Part shown: piece after piece, positions 44,829 to 52,901 of the stretch
Layout: every line of letters begins with the position of its first letter
Numbering within the stretch: position 1 is the stretch's first letter
Assembly (NCBI RefSeq): GCF_001427905.1
Contig: NZ_LMEF01000023.1
Span: forward strand, 164,687-228,686
Reading direction: 5' to 3'
DNA length: 64,000 bases
Origin: Flavobacterium sp. Root420
GTDB taxonomy: Bacteria; Bacteroidota; Bacteroidia; Flavobacteriales; Flavobacteriaceae
Program-made: the position numbers and the translations under genes
Notes under the pieces: model-generated
Told to the model about the DNA's origin: nothing
Databases searched by the model: none
The model's input: the letters and a program-made list of their open reading frames with translations, nothing else

Positions 44829-45410
44829 TTATATTTTTAAAAAATTCTCAAGTATTTTCTCTCCTAAAGCGCCACTTTTTTCTGGGTGAAACTGTGTTCC
44901 GTAAAAATTGTCTTTTTGCAAAGCCGACGCATATTCTAATTCATAATTGGTCGTTGCAATTGCTTCGGTGCAGTTTGGAGCGTAAAAACTATGCACCAAA
45001 TACATAAATTCATCTTCAGAAATCCCCTTAAACAAATCCGATTTTAGATTATAAATCTGATTCCAACCCATTTGTGGCACTTTTACTTTTGGGGTGAATT
45101 TAATCACATCAACATCAAAAATCCCTAAACCTTTGGTATCGCCTTCTTCAGATGATTTGCACATCAATTGCATACCAAGACAAATTCCTAAAACCGGCTG
45201 TTTCAATGTCGGAATTAAACTATCCAAACCGCTTTCCTTTAGTTTTTTCATCGCAGAGCTCGCTTCGCCAACCCCAGGAAAAATCACTTTATCAGCCTGC
45301 TGAATTTCTTTGGGATTATTACTCAAAACAGCTTTAAAACCCAGTCTTTCAATAGCAAACATAATGCTCTGAATATTTCCTGCTCCGTAATTTATAATTA
45401 CTATCCTCAA
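44829..45410 (-). CDS. hisH: Imidazole glycerol phosphate synthase, glutaminase subunit (UUG start)
   Basis: The 193-residue class I glutamine amidotransferase feeds ammonia to HisF. The triad is Cys77 (GICLGMQLM), His175 and Glu177 (GTQFHPEKSG). The N-terminus RIVIINYGAGNIQSI matches the family from its second residue, and the only start codon that gives it is the TTG at 45408-45410. No upstream ATG is in frame and the next internal Met is residue 17. UUG initiation is therefore likely. Four tandem ATTTTAG heptamers sit just 5' of it in the transcript. Confidence 0.93.
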   Translation of the reverse strand: MRIVIINYGAGNIQSIMFAIERLGFKAVLSNNPKEIQQADKVIFPGVGEASSAMKKLKESGLDSLIPTLKQPVLGICLGMQLMCKSSEEGDTKGLGIFDVDVIKFTPKVKVPQMGWNQIYNLKSDLFKGISEDEFMYLVHSFYAPNCTEAIATTNYELEYASALQKDNFYGTQFHPEKSGALGEKILENFLKI

Positions 45411-45413
45411 TTT

Positions 45414-45441
45414 ATTTTAGATTTTAGATTTTAGATTTTAG
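45414..45441. repeat. Four tandem heptamers before the hisH start
   Basis: ATTTTAG is repeated four times (45414-45441) without interruption. The last unit ends 3 bases before the UUG start of hisH on the transcript. Copy-number change would shift spacing of the 5' region. Confidence 0.8.
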
Positions 45442-45527
45442 ATTTCTCTACAATATAAAATCATTAATTACTATTTTAATATTAAGTTCAATACTATCAA
45501 TATAATGAACTTTTTTATCTCTACACA

Positions 45528-45700
45528 GCTCCGGAGGAGCATACTATTTATAGCTAATAATTCTCGTTATTTAATCAAGCTCCAGCGGAGCGATATTTCG
45601 GTTTTTAAATTACTCACTAATTCCACCCCCGATGGTGCCTTTTTACAAACAAATTCACAATGTTCTATAAATATAGCGCCCCTCTGGGATTTAATATTTT
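45528..45700. repeat. REP-like intergenic units with GCTCC...GGAGC stems
   Basis: GCTCCGGAGGAGC (45528-45540) and GCTCCAGCGGAGC (45579-45591) are two GC-rich inverted units about 50 bases apart, each followed by ATA-rich text with a TTTATAGC-like piece. Degenerate units follow at 45623-45637 (CACCCCCGATGGTG) and near 45670-45695. The whole fills the 314-base gap inside the his operon between the NTF2-like gene and hisH. It resembles repetitive extragenic palindromes. No transposase is present. Confidence 0.6.
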
Positions 45701-45724
45701 AAGAACCTGAGGCATTTTTTTTAT

Positions 45725-46075
45725 TTACAGGTCGGTATAGTGTGCAATCATTTTATTTACTAACCCGTTTTGATCGAAAAACATAACTTCGATTGCCATT
45801 TTATTCATAATCGATTTGTAATAAAGTGCCACAGAATCTACTCCTGATGTAACATTAACTAATTCAAAATGCAAATCCGGAACCTTTGTCAAAGCTTTCT
45901 CCCAATAGGTTCTCACCTGCTCTTTTCCCTGAAGTGAACCACTTTCAATTCCCGCTGCCAATTTTATCATTGGTGTTGTAATTTCAATATTATCAGCATA
46001 ATGCTTCATGATATCATTTAAATCATGAGAATTCCAGGAGTCAATCCATGCTTTGGCAAATTTTTTAGGTTCCAT
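45725..46075 (-). CDS. NTF2-like (SnoaL-type) protein inside the his operon
   Basis: The 116-residue protein has the NTF2 alpha+beta barrel fold: FAKAWIDSWNSHDLNDIMKH at the start, YADNIEITTPMIKLAAGIES, then strand pairs ending VNKMIAHYTDL. SnoaL-like members bind or isomerise small ligands; polyketide cyclases and steroid isomerases are known relatives. It follows the 142-residue membrane protein gene by 24 bases, both between hisB and hisH. It has no known place in histidine synthesis. Confidence 0.78.
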   Translation of the reverse strand: MEPKKFAKAWIDSWNSHDLNDIMKHYADNIEITTPMIKLAAGIESGSLQGKEQVRTYWEKALTKVPDLHFELVNVTSGVDSVALYYKSIMNKMAIEVMFFDQNGLVNKMIAHYTDL

Positions 46076-46099
46076 AAGTTAATTCCGTTTATGATATAT

Positions 46100-46528
46100 T
46101 TATTTTGAAATAAAAATTAGATTATACAAGAAAAAACAAGTTGTGACGAAAGTTGTTGTTATTGTAAGTAATGAGAATAAATTTGTTTTATTTATACTCC
46201 TTCTGTTATCTTTAATTTCAATTAATGTTTTTTCTCCTGATTTTACATCAAAACGTCCCAGTTCCATCATCCTAAATTCAATGTAAACTATAATTATCAA
46301 ATTAAATATCGGAACTAATATAGTCCATAAGGGAACAGAATTTTCAATTTTAGAAAGTGCAAAAGACCCAGCAATAATAATATTATTAAAATTAAAAAGT
46401 TTGTCATGTATTCTATCAAAATACTTTATGATATTTTTTTGACCTTCGTCTACGATTTTATCATGCTTTGCTATTGCTTTTTCAAATTCAATATCTAACC
46501 TCTGGGATTCTAATTCTTCTTTAGTCAT
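46100..46528 (-). CDS. Hypothetical membrane protein inside the his operon
   Basis: The 142-residue protein has a soluble, charged N-terminal helix (TKEELESQRLDIEFEKAIAK) and three hydrophobic stretches at about 47-60, 66-85 and 118-139. The layout is that of a small inner-membrane protein. It begins 15 bases after hisB and is followed by the NTF2-like gene. Codon use looks AT-rich like the neighbours, so recent transfer is not evident. I do not recognise a family. Confidence 0.6.
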   Translation of the reverse strand: MTKEELESQRLDIEFEKAIAKHDKIVDEGQKNIIKYFDRIHDKLFNFNNIIIAGSFALSKIENSVPLWTILVPIFNLIIIVYIEFRMMELGRFDVKSGEKTLIEIKDNRRSINKTNLFSLLTITTTFVTTCFFLYNLIFISK

Positions 46529-46543
46529 TTGTTTTAAAATTTC

Positions 46544-47680
46544 TTACAACATTCCCTTTGTACTTGGCAATATCATTTTTTCTGTATCTCTTTTCACCGC
46601 TACTTTTATCGCTTTCGCGAAAGCTTTAAAAATCGCTTCAATTTTGTGGTGCTCGTTGGTTCCTTCTGCTTTTATATTGATATTAGCTTTAGCACCGTCT
46701 GAGAACGATTTAAAGAAATGATAAAACATTTCTGTTGGCATTTTACCCACCATTTCGCGTTTAAATTCGGTTTCCCAAACTAACCAGTTTCTTCCACCAA
46801 AATCAATGGCAACCTGCGCCAGACAATCGTCCATTGGCAAACAGAAACCGTAACGTTCTATTCCTAATTTATTCCCTAGTGCTTTTGCAAAAACTTCGCC
46901 TAAAGCAATTGCAGTATCTTCAATCGTATGGTGCTCATCAACTTCTAGATCACCTTTTACCAAGATTTCCAAGTCCATTTGTCCGTGACGCGAAATCTGG
47001 TCTAACATATGATCAAAAAAGGCGATTCCCGTATCTATTTTACTTTTTCCGGTTCCGTCTAAATTCACATTAATGAAAATATCGGTCTCATGTGTTTTAC
47101 GTGTAATCGATGCCGAACGTGCTTCCAACTTCAAAAACTCATAAATAGTCTTCCAGTCCGTCGTTTGCAAGATTATCGTATCATTCAATTCCTCACGTTT
47201 CGACGAAATTTCATTACTTCCAATTCCGTCTGTCATATTCATAAAAATCGCTTTCGCACCAAGGTTTTTCGCCAGTTCAACATCAGTCAGACGATCACCT
47301 AAAACAAACGAATTTTTCAAATCATACTCAGGATTATTCAAATATTTCGTCAGCATTCCGGTTCTGGGCTTGCGTGTTGGCGCATTATCTTCAGGAAAAG
47401 ATCTGTCAACAAAAATTTCATCAAACAAAACCCCTTCATTTTCAAAGGCTTTTAAAATAAAATTCTGCGTTGGCCAAAACGTATCTTCCGGAAAACTATC
47501 TGTTCCCAATCCGTCCTGATTGGTAACCATAGCTAATTCATAATCTAATTCAATGGCAATTTTAGCCAAATATTGAAAAGCTTTTGGATAAAACTCTAGT
47601 TTATCCAAGCTATCCAATTGCAAATTTTCAGGTTCTAAAACAATCGTTCCATCACGATCGATAAAAAGTACTTTTTTCAT
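46544..47680 (-). CDS. hisB: Histidinol-phosphatase / imidazoleglycerol-phosphate dehydratase
   Basis: The 378-residue bifunctional enzyme has a HAD-type phosphatase in residues about 1-165, with the nucleophile Asp8 and Asp10 in [12 protein letters not shown] and the [13 protein letters not shown] motif. The dehydratase is at about 180-378: [34 protein letters not shown] and [18 protein letters not shown] provide the Mn-binding histidines. The fused form is typical of Bacteroidota and enterics. It is downstream of hisC with a TGCCACAGATT hairpin between. Confidence 0.96.
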   Translation of the reverse strand: MKKVLFIDRDGTIVLEPENLQLDSLDKLEFYPKAFQYLAKIAIELDYELAMVTNQDGLGTDSFPEDTFWPTQNFILKAFENEGVLFDEIFVDRSFPEDNAPTRKPRTGMLTKYLNNPEYDLKNSFVLGDRLTDVELAKNLGAKAIFMNMTDGIGSNEISSKREELNDTIILQTTDWKTIYEFLKLEARSASITRKTHETDIFINVNLDGTGKSKIDTGIAFFDHMLDQISRHGQMDLEILVKGDLEVDEHHTIEDTAIALGEVFAKALGNKLGIERYGFCLPMDDCLAQVAIDFGGRNWLVWETEFKREMVGKMPTEMFYHFFKSFSDGAKANINIKAEGTNEHHKIEAIFKAFAKAIKVAVKRDTEKMILPSTKGML

Positions 47681-47697
47681 ATTTTATTATTTTGTTC

Positions 47698-47727
47698 TGC
47701 CACAGATTAATCATTAAATCTGTGGCA
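47698..47727. repeat. TGCCACAGATT hairpin between hisC and hisB
   Basis: TGCCACAGATT pairs perfectly with AATCTGTGGCA (11 bp) around an 8-base loop. The relevant word also appears as TCTGTGGCAGA near 16328. Confidence 0.8.
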
Positions 47728-47755
47728 AAATAACTTGCGTTCCTTGCGTAATATT

Positions 47756-47777
47756 CTTTGCGAACTTTGCGGTTAAA
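47756..47777. repeat. Second copy of a 22-base intergenic word
   Basis: CTTTGCGAACTTTGCGGTTAAA differs by one base from 12204-12225. It sits 3 bases past the hisC stop. Confidence 0.7.
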
Positions 47778-47780
47778 CTT

Positions 47781-48827
47781 TTAGCTCAACAACTTCAATT
47801 CTTTAATTAATATTGCATTTTCGTCTGGAATTCCAATCGTAAAACGTAAACAATTTTCGCATAATGGCTGAGTTGTTCTATTACGAATAACAATTCCTTT
47901 TGCAATTAATTCGTCATATCTTTTGTTGGCATCGTCTACTTTTACCAACACAAAATTGGCTTCTGTTGGATATACTTTTTCTACAAAACTAACTTCAAGT
48001 AAAACTTTAAGCAATTCTTCTCTTTGCTCAATAATTGAAGCTATTTCCTGTTTTATTTTATCAGAATCTTTCAAACGAGAAATTGCTCTCTGTTGTGTTA
48101 ATTCATTTACATTATAAGGAGGCTTGATTTTATTTAAAACCGAAATTACAGCTTCAGAAGCATAACAAATCCCGAGACGAATTCCAGCTAAACCATACGC
48201 TTTAGAAAGTGTTTGTGTAATAACTAAATTTGGATATTCATCTATTTCTATCAACCAGCTTTCTTTGTCTGAAAAATCAATATATGCTTCATCAATTACA
48301 ACCAACCCTTTAAAGTTTTGAAGTAATTTAACCACACTTTCATCAGAGAAAGAATTTCCTGTCGGGTTATTTGGCGAGCATAAAAAGATGATTTTTGTAT
48401 TAGTATCAATAGCTTCTAAAATTTTCTCTACTTGTGGCTGAAAATCTGTCGAAAGTAAAACTTCTCTATTTTCTACCGCATTAATATTAGCCAAAACACT
48501 GTACATTCCGTACGTTGGTGGTAACGAAATAATATTATCAATTTTAGGTTCACAAAAAGCTCTGAATAGTAAATCCAAAACTTCGTCGCTTCCGTTTCCT
48601 AATAGAATCTGGCTTGTTTTTACATTATTATTCTTAGCTAAAATTGCCTTAACCGAACTTTGCTGTGGATCGGGGTAACGATTCACACCATTCTGAAACG
48701 GATTTTCATTGGCATCCAGAAAAATCATCTCGGCAGTATCAAAATCTTCAAACTCATCTCTTGCTGACGAATAGGGTTTTAATGTTTTTACGTTTTCACG
48801 TGTTATTGTGTTTATATCGAATTCCAT
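47781..48827 (-). CDS. hisC: Histidinol-phosphate aminotransferase
   Basis: The 348-residue PLP enzyme converts imidazole-acetol phosphate to histidinol phosphate with glutamate as donor. The PLP lysine is in TQTLSKAYGLAGIRLG, and the Asn/Asp/Tyr set is at SPNNPTGNSFS, VVIDEAYIDF and GLAGIRLGICYAS. Length and order are normal for type HisC. It follows hisD after 118 bases of purine/pyrimidine-rich inverted repeat. Confidence 0.95.
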   Translation of the reverse strand: MEFDINTITRENVKTLKPYSSARDEFEDFDTAEMIFLDANENPFQNGVNRYPDPQQSSVKAILAKNNNVKTSQILLGNGSDEVLDLLFRAFCEPKIDNIISLPPTYGMYSVLANINAVENREVLLSTDFQPQVEKILEAIDTNTKIIFLCSPNNPTGNSFSDESVVKLLQNFKGLVVIDEAYIDFSDKESWLIEIDEYPNLVITQTLSKAYGLAGIRLGICYASEAVISVLNKIKPPYNVNELTQQRAISRLKDSDKIKQEIASIIEQREELLKVLLEVSFVEKVYPTEANFVLVKVDDANKRYDELIAKGIVIRNRTTQPLCENCLRFTIGIPDENAILIKELKLLS

Positions 48828-48840
48828 TATTTTTATTTTT

Positions 48841-48940
48841 GAGAGAGAAAAGAGTCAAGAGGCAAGAATAAAGATTCGAATCTATCCTTTAACTCTTTCA
48901 TCTTGCTTCTTACCTCTTTATTCCATGTTCTAACTTCTAT
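48841..48940. repeat. Imperfect inverted repeat between hisD and hisC
   Basis: Purine-rich AGAGTCAAGAGGCAAGAA (about 48848-48867) faces pyrimidine-rich TCTTGCTTCTTACCTCTT (about 48901-48919), giving an imperfect long stem. The pyrimidine word recurs near 34800-34860 and 42695-42740. Confidence 0.55.
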
Positions 48941-48945
48941 TTTCT

Positions 48946-50229
48946 TTACTCTATACTCTTTAATCTCAAGGTTACAGCATTTTTATGCGCTTGTAAACCT
49001 TCGGCTTCAGCCATAATTTCAATAGCTTTTCCAATGTTTAGAATTCCGGTTTTAGAGATTTTCTGAAATGTCATCGATTTCATAAAGCTATCCAGATTTA
49101 CTCCGCTATAATTCTTCGCGTAACCGTTTGTAGGCAACGTATGATTTGTTCCTGATGCATAATCTCCAGCGCTTTCCGGCGTATAATTACCGATAAAAAC
49201 AGATCCTGCATTTACAATTCCGTTGCAATAAAAATCATCATATTCAGAACAAATAATAAAATGTTCGGGACCATATTCATTGATCAAATCCAATGCAATC
49301 TGGTCATTTTCTACATAAATTAATTTCGAATTTTCTATAGCTTTTTTTGCAATTGCTTTTCTTGGAAGTTCTTCAATTTGGGTTTGAATTTCCGCTTCAA
49401 CAGCATCAATCAATCTTTTTGAAGTTGAAACTAAAATTACCTGGCTATCAGTTCCGTGTTCTGCCTGAGATAATAAATCGGATGCTACAAATGCAGGAAC
49501 TGCAGTATCATCAGCCACAACCAACAATTCTGAAGGTCCGGCCGGCATGTCAATTGCTACTCCAAATTGTGTTGCTAATTGTTTTGCCACCGTTACAAAC
49601 TGATTTCCTGGCCCGAAAATCTTATATACTTTCGGAATCGATTGTGTTCCAAACGTCATTCCGGCAATTGCCTGAATTCCGCCCACTTTTAATATTTTGG
49701 TAACACCGCATAAATTGGCTGTATATAAAATCGCCGGATTTATTTTTCCTGTTTTGTCTGGAGGTGAACATAAAACAATTTCTTTGCAACCTGCAATTTC
49801 TGCAGGAACGGCCAACATTAAAACTGTTGAAAATAAAGGTGCGGTTCCACCCGGAATATACAAACCGATTTTTTGGATTGGTCTTTTTTCCTGCCAGCAA
49901 TTTACGCCTTCAATAGTTTCGACTGAAATTCGCTCTGTTTTTTGAGCAGTATGAAACTTTAAAATATTTGCTTTCGCCAATTGAATTGAATCTTTCAACT
50001 CCTCTGAAATGGAATTTATAGCTTCTTCAATTTCTTCTGGAGTAACTTCATAATTGTCCAGAGCAATTCCGTCGAAGATTGAAGTGTATTTTGCAACAGC
50101 TTCATCACCTTTTTTCTGTACTTCCTTAAAAATTTCCTTAACCGTAACTTCGATATCATCGATTGTTTTGGTTGGTCTTTTTAATATATCTGACCAGGTA
50201 TCTGGTTTTGGATTATCTATTTTATTCAT
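48946..50229 (-). CDS. hisD: Histidinol dehydrogenase
   Basis: The 427-residue NAD-dependent zinc enzyme carries out the last two oxidations of histidine synthesis. Signatures are IGLYIPGGTAPLFSTVLMLA, GPGNQFVTVAKQLATQFGVA, and DMPAGPSELLVVADD, with SQAEHGTDSQVILVS and the catalytic Glu-His pair in NEYGPEHFII. It is the second gene of the operon, 104 bases after hisG; the gap holds a CTTTAAGC inverted repeat. Confidence 0.96.
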   Translation of the reverse strand: MNKIDNPKPDTWSDILKRPTKTIDDIEVTVKEIFKEVQKKGDEAVAKYTSIFDGIALDNYEVTPEEIEEAINSISEELKDSIQLAKANILKFHTAQKTERISVETIEGVNCWQEKRPIQKIGLYIPGGTAPLFSTVLMLAVPAEIAGCKEIVLCSPPDKTGKINPAILYTANLCGVTKILKVGGIQAIAGMTFGTQSIPKVYKIFGPGNQFVTVAKQLATQFGVAIDMPAGPSELLVVADDTAVPAFVASDLLSQAEHGTDSQVILVSTSKRLIDAVEAEIQTQIEELPRKAIAKKAIENSKLIYVENDQIALDLINEYGPEHFIICSEYDDFYCNGIVNAGSVFIGNYTPESAGDYASGTNHTLPTNGYAKNYSGVNLDSFMKSMTFQKISKTGILNIGKAIEIMAEAEGLQAHKNAVTLRLKSIE

Positions 50230-50240
50230 TTTTATTTTTT

Positions 50241-50323
50241 GCTTTAAGCTTTAAGCTATAGGCTTTAAGCTTTATTAACTTTGTGTTTTAATGGCTTAAA
50301 GCTTATTGCATAAAGCCTAAAGC
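50241..50323. repeat. CTTTAAGC-family inverted repeat between hisG and hisD
   Basis: The arms at 50241-50270 (GCTTTAAGCTTTAAGC...) and 50293-50323 (GGCTTAAAGCTTATTGC...) are imperfect inverse copies of about 30 bases. The pair would form a long intercistronic hairpin right after the hisG stop. Confidence 0.7.
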
Positions 50324-50333
50324 GGACGAAGTC

Positions 50334-51191
50334 CTACAGAACCATTTTCTCAATTGGGCAAACCAAAATTCCTTCAGCTCCGGCTTCTTTTAATTTATCG
50401 ATTACGTCCCAAAAAGTATCTTTGTCGATTACGGAATGAACGCTGCTCCAACCTTCCTGAGCCAATGGCAAAACGGTTAAACTTCTTAAAACTGGTAGAA
50501 TTTTTCCAATCTCGTCGATTTTTTCATTCGGTACATTCATCAAGATGTATTTTGAATTTCTTGCTCTTAAAACCGATTGGATTCTGAATTTTAAAGTATC
50601 GATGTGTTTCTGAATTTCAGGAGAAACTTTTGGAGAAACTGCTAAAACAGCTTCACTTTTCAGAATCACTTCCACTTCTCTTAAATTATTTTTGAATAAA
50701 GTGCTTCCACTTGAAACGATATCTACAATAGCATCGGCAAGACCAATGTTTGGTGCAATTTCTACAGAACCTGAAATTTGGTGAATATCAACCGTCAATC
50801 CGAAAGAATTAAAATATTCGTTAACAGTGTTTGGATAAGAAGTTGCAATACGCAAACCTGCTAGATCCTGAATAGAGTTGTATTCAAAAGTTTTTGGAAC
50901 AGCTACAGAAACCTTGCATTTTGAGAATCCAAGTTTCTGAATCACTTCGATATGTTTTCCTTTTTCTACTAATAAATTATCGCCGACAATGGCTAAATCT
51001 ACTACTCCATCAATTAAATACTGAGGAATGTCTGAATTTCTCAAGTATAAAACTTCTAAAGGAAAATTGGAAGCTTCTGCTTTTAACTGATCGTTTCCGT
51101 TGTTAATCGAAATACCGCAATCTCTTAGAATTTGAATGCTGTCTTCGTTTAAACGACCTGATTTTTGAATTGCAATTTTTAAAGTACTCAT
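50334..51191 (-). CDS. hisG: ATP phosphoribosyltransferase, long form
   Basis: The 285-residue enzyme starts histidine synthesis by joining ATP and PRPP. The length and C-terminal ferredoxin-like regulatory domain (about 210-285; LAQEGWSSVHSVIDKDTFW, AGAEGILVCPIEKMV) mark the HisZ-independent long form, feedback-inhibited by histidine. The periplasmic-binding-type core shows LKIAIQKSGRLNEDS, VDLAIVGDN and IVDIVSSGSTLFKNN. It is the first structural gene behind the His leader attenuator. Confidence 0.95.
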   Translation of the reverse strand: MSTLKIAIQKSGRLNEDSIQILRDCGISINNGNDQLKAEASNFPLEVLYLRNSDIPQYLIDGVVDLAIVGDNLLVEKGKHIEVIQKLGFSKCKVSVAVPKTFEYNSIQDLAGLRIATSYPNTVNEYFNSFGLTVDIHQISGSVEIAPNIGLADAIVDIVSSGSTLFKNNLREVEVILKSEAVLAVSPKVSPEIQKHIDTLKFRIQSVLRARNSKYILMNVPNEKIDEIGKILPVLRSLTVLPLAQEGWSSVHSVIDKDTFWDVIDKLKEAGAEGILVCPIEKMVL

Positions 51192-51239
51192 TTTTTAGTT
51201 GTTTGTTGAATTAATAGTTTGAGTACAAAGAATTGGAAT

Positions 51240-51270
51240 TAAAAAACCCGCTTGATGTACTCAAACGGGT
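51240..51270 (-). terminator. Attenuator terminator of the his operon
   Basis: On the minus strand ACCCGTTTGA pairs with TCAAGCGGGT (10 bp, one U-G) around a GTACA loop, followed by six T. It lies between the leader peptide stop (51301) and hisG (51191). Confidence 0.85.
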
Positions 51271-51300
51271 TTTAAAATATGATGATTTACATGCATACCA

Positions 51301-51360
51301 TTAACACATCGCCTGAGAGCAATAATGAAAATGATGATGATGTAATTGATTTGAAATCAT
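51301..51360 (-). CDS. his leader peptide (19 residues, five His)
   Basis: The frame from the ATG at 51360 encodes MISNQLHHHHFHYCSQAMC. Residues 7-10 and 12 are His. When charged tRNA-His is scarce the ribosome should stall at these codons. The downstream CUCAGGCG (51317-51310), within codons 15-17, is then free to pair with CGUUUGAG (51267-51260) of the terminator 5' arm (8 bp, two G-U). That blocks the terminator. When histidine is ample the ribosome covers this segment and termination occurs. The peptide is too short for ordinary gene calling. Feature and mechanism are inferred from sequence. Confidence 0.9.
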   Translation of the reverse strand: MISNQLHHHHFHYCSQAMC

Positions 51361-51395
51361 TGTTTGGTTTATTTTATAATTCTTCGATTCGGTTG

Positions 51396-51427
51396 CAAAT
51401 ATACTAGTTAATTTCATAAAAAAGCAA
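51396..51427 (-). promoter_or_regulatory. Promoter of the his leader and operon
   Basis: The minus strand has -33 TTG (51427-51425), 21 bases of spacer, and -7 TATATTTG (51403-51396), an exact consensus match. Transcription would start near 51389, about 29 bases before the leader ATG. Confidence 0.7.
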
Positions 51428-51500
51428 TTTTTAATTTAACTTAACGATAGTTTATTGTTAAAAAATATTTTAGATAACCTTTTTATTACATTTTTTCAAT

Positions 51501-52901
51501 TTACGATAACGTTTTCATTTTTTCGTTAAAACATAAAATAACGGTGGTCCCTACTTCTATTTCGCTTTCAATTTTAAACTTTATACCAAGCAAGTCTGTA
51601 GTTCTTTTTACAATTGACAAACCTAGTCCAGTTCCTTTAATTTCGGGGTGATCTGTAGAATTTGATCTGAAAAAAGGATTTAAAATTGCTTCTAAATCTC
51701 CTTTAGCAATTCCGATGCCGTTATCTGAAATTTTACAAATTGTCTCCCCATTTTCTTTTGAAAGTAAAATCAAAACTCGCCCACCAATACTGGTATATTT
51801 AATTGCATTTGAAATAATATTTCTCAAAATCGTAATCACCAAAAAATTATCAGATTGAATATAATAATCCTCTTCAGCATCAAATTTGACACTGATTTCC
51901 TTATTGTTTATTTTTTCAGAATTTAGCGTTAACACATCCAAAATTAAGGCATTCAGATAAACAGATTCTGTATTTACATTTTGTTTTTGATTTTCGAATC
52001 GAGCCATTAAAAGAAGCTGATCAACTAGCATATTTAGATGATCTACCTCGTTTATGCAATAATTAATTTTTTCTTCATATTCTTTATTATCACGAGGTTT
52101 ACGAATTAAAACTTCAAGAGTTCCTTTAATAACTGTTAAGGGTGTTCTTAATTCATGGGAAGCATCGGAAGTAAACTGTTTTTCACGTTCAATTGCATCT
52201 TCAATTCGGTTTAATAAATTGTTTATGGTTTTTGAAAGCGTATACAATTCGTCGCGGGTTTTGGGCAACGGAATTCGCGTTTTCAGATTGTCTTTTGTAA
52301 TTATTTTTGAAGTATTTATAATCGAATTTATCGGCTTTATACTTCGTCCGGCAAAGAATCTTGCAATAAAAAATAATAATAATAAAATCGCTAAAAATGA
52401 CAAACACATGATGTCAAATAAATTATTTAAGACCAATTTGGAATCAGCCAATGACATAGCAACAATAATATACCCTATTTGTCTTTTTTTTACATGAAGC
52501 GGCACCTGAATTTGCCTAATAGCATGATCTCCCATTTTGGTATCAAACAACTCATAATCTTCGACTGAATCTTTAAATTCAAGAGTTTCTGTTTTTAGAT
52601 TAGGCGCTTTTTCGATAATCTTTTTATTCAAATCTAAAAACTCAACAAAAACCGGATTAACATCCACAGTATTGTGTTCGCGCTCATTCCATTCTTCTTC
52701 ATCAATTAAAATTACTTTGTTGCCAACAACCTTAATTTCTGCTAAATGGTTCCGAATTTCAACGTTTATATTTTCATCAATGTGACTGTAAACAGTATGT
52801 TTTACTATCGAATAAATCACTGAAAAAACCACTAAAATCAATAAACCAGTAGTAATTATATAGTTTAAAGCTATTCTGTTTTTAAAGGAAAGCTGTGCCA
52901 T
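51501..52901 (-). CDS. Sensor histidine kinase (HAMP, inner membrane)
   Basis: The 466-residue kinase has two membrane segments (about 12-32 and 160-181) around a periplasmic sensor of about 130 residues. A HAMP linker follows (about 182-235), then the HisKA helix FTSDASHELRTPLTVIKG with the phospho-His near 250, and an ATP-lid domain with N-box (ILRNIISNAIKY), G1 (ISDNGIGIAKGD) and G2 (GTGLGLSIVKR). It starts directly after the response-regulator stop with no gap, so the pair is one operon. Its signal is unknown. Confidence 0.95.
   Translation of the reverse strand: MAQLSFKNRIALNYIITTGLLILVVFSVIYSIVKHTVYSHIDENINVEIRNHLAEIKVVGNKVILIDEEEWNEREHNTVDVNPVFVEFLDLNKKIIEKAPNLKTETLEFKDSVEDYELFDTKMGDHAIRQIQVPLHVKKRQIGYIIVAMSLADSKLVLNNLFDIMCLSFLAILLLLFFIARFFAGRSIKPINSIINTSKIITKDNLKTRIPLPKTRDELYTLSKTINNLLNRIEDAIEREKQFTSDASHELRTPLTVIKGTLEVLIRKPRDNKEYEEKINYCINEVDHLNMLVDQLLLMARFENQKQNVNTESVYLNALILDVLTLNSEKINNKEISVKFDAEEDYYIQSDNFLVITILRNIISNAIKYTSIGGRVLILLSKENGETICKISDNGIGIAKGDLEAILNPFFRSNSTDHPEIKGTGLGLSIVKRTTDLLGIKFKIESEIEVGTTVILCFNEKMKTLS

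Noticed and set aside
45505..45702. A 65-residue plus-strand frame
   Set aside because: It runs through REP-like repeat units with no protein-like composition, so it is a chance frame.
46834..47302. Plus-strand open frames of 70-79 residues
   Set aside because: They are antisense to hisB, whose protein motifs are unambiguous.
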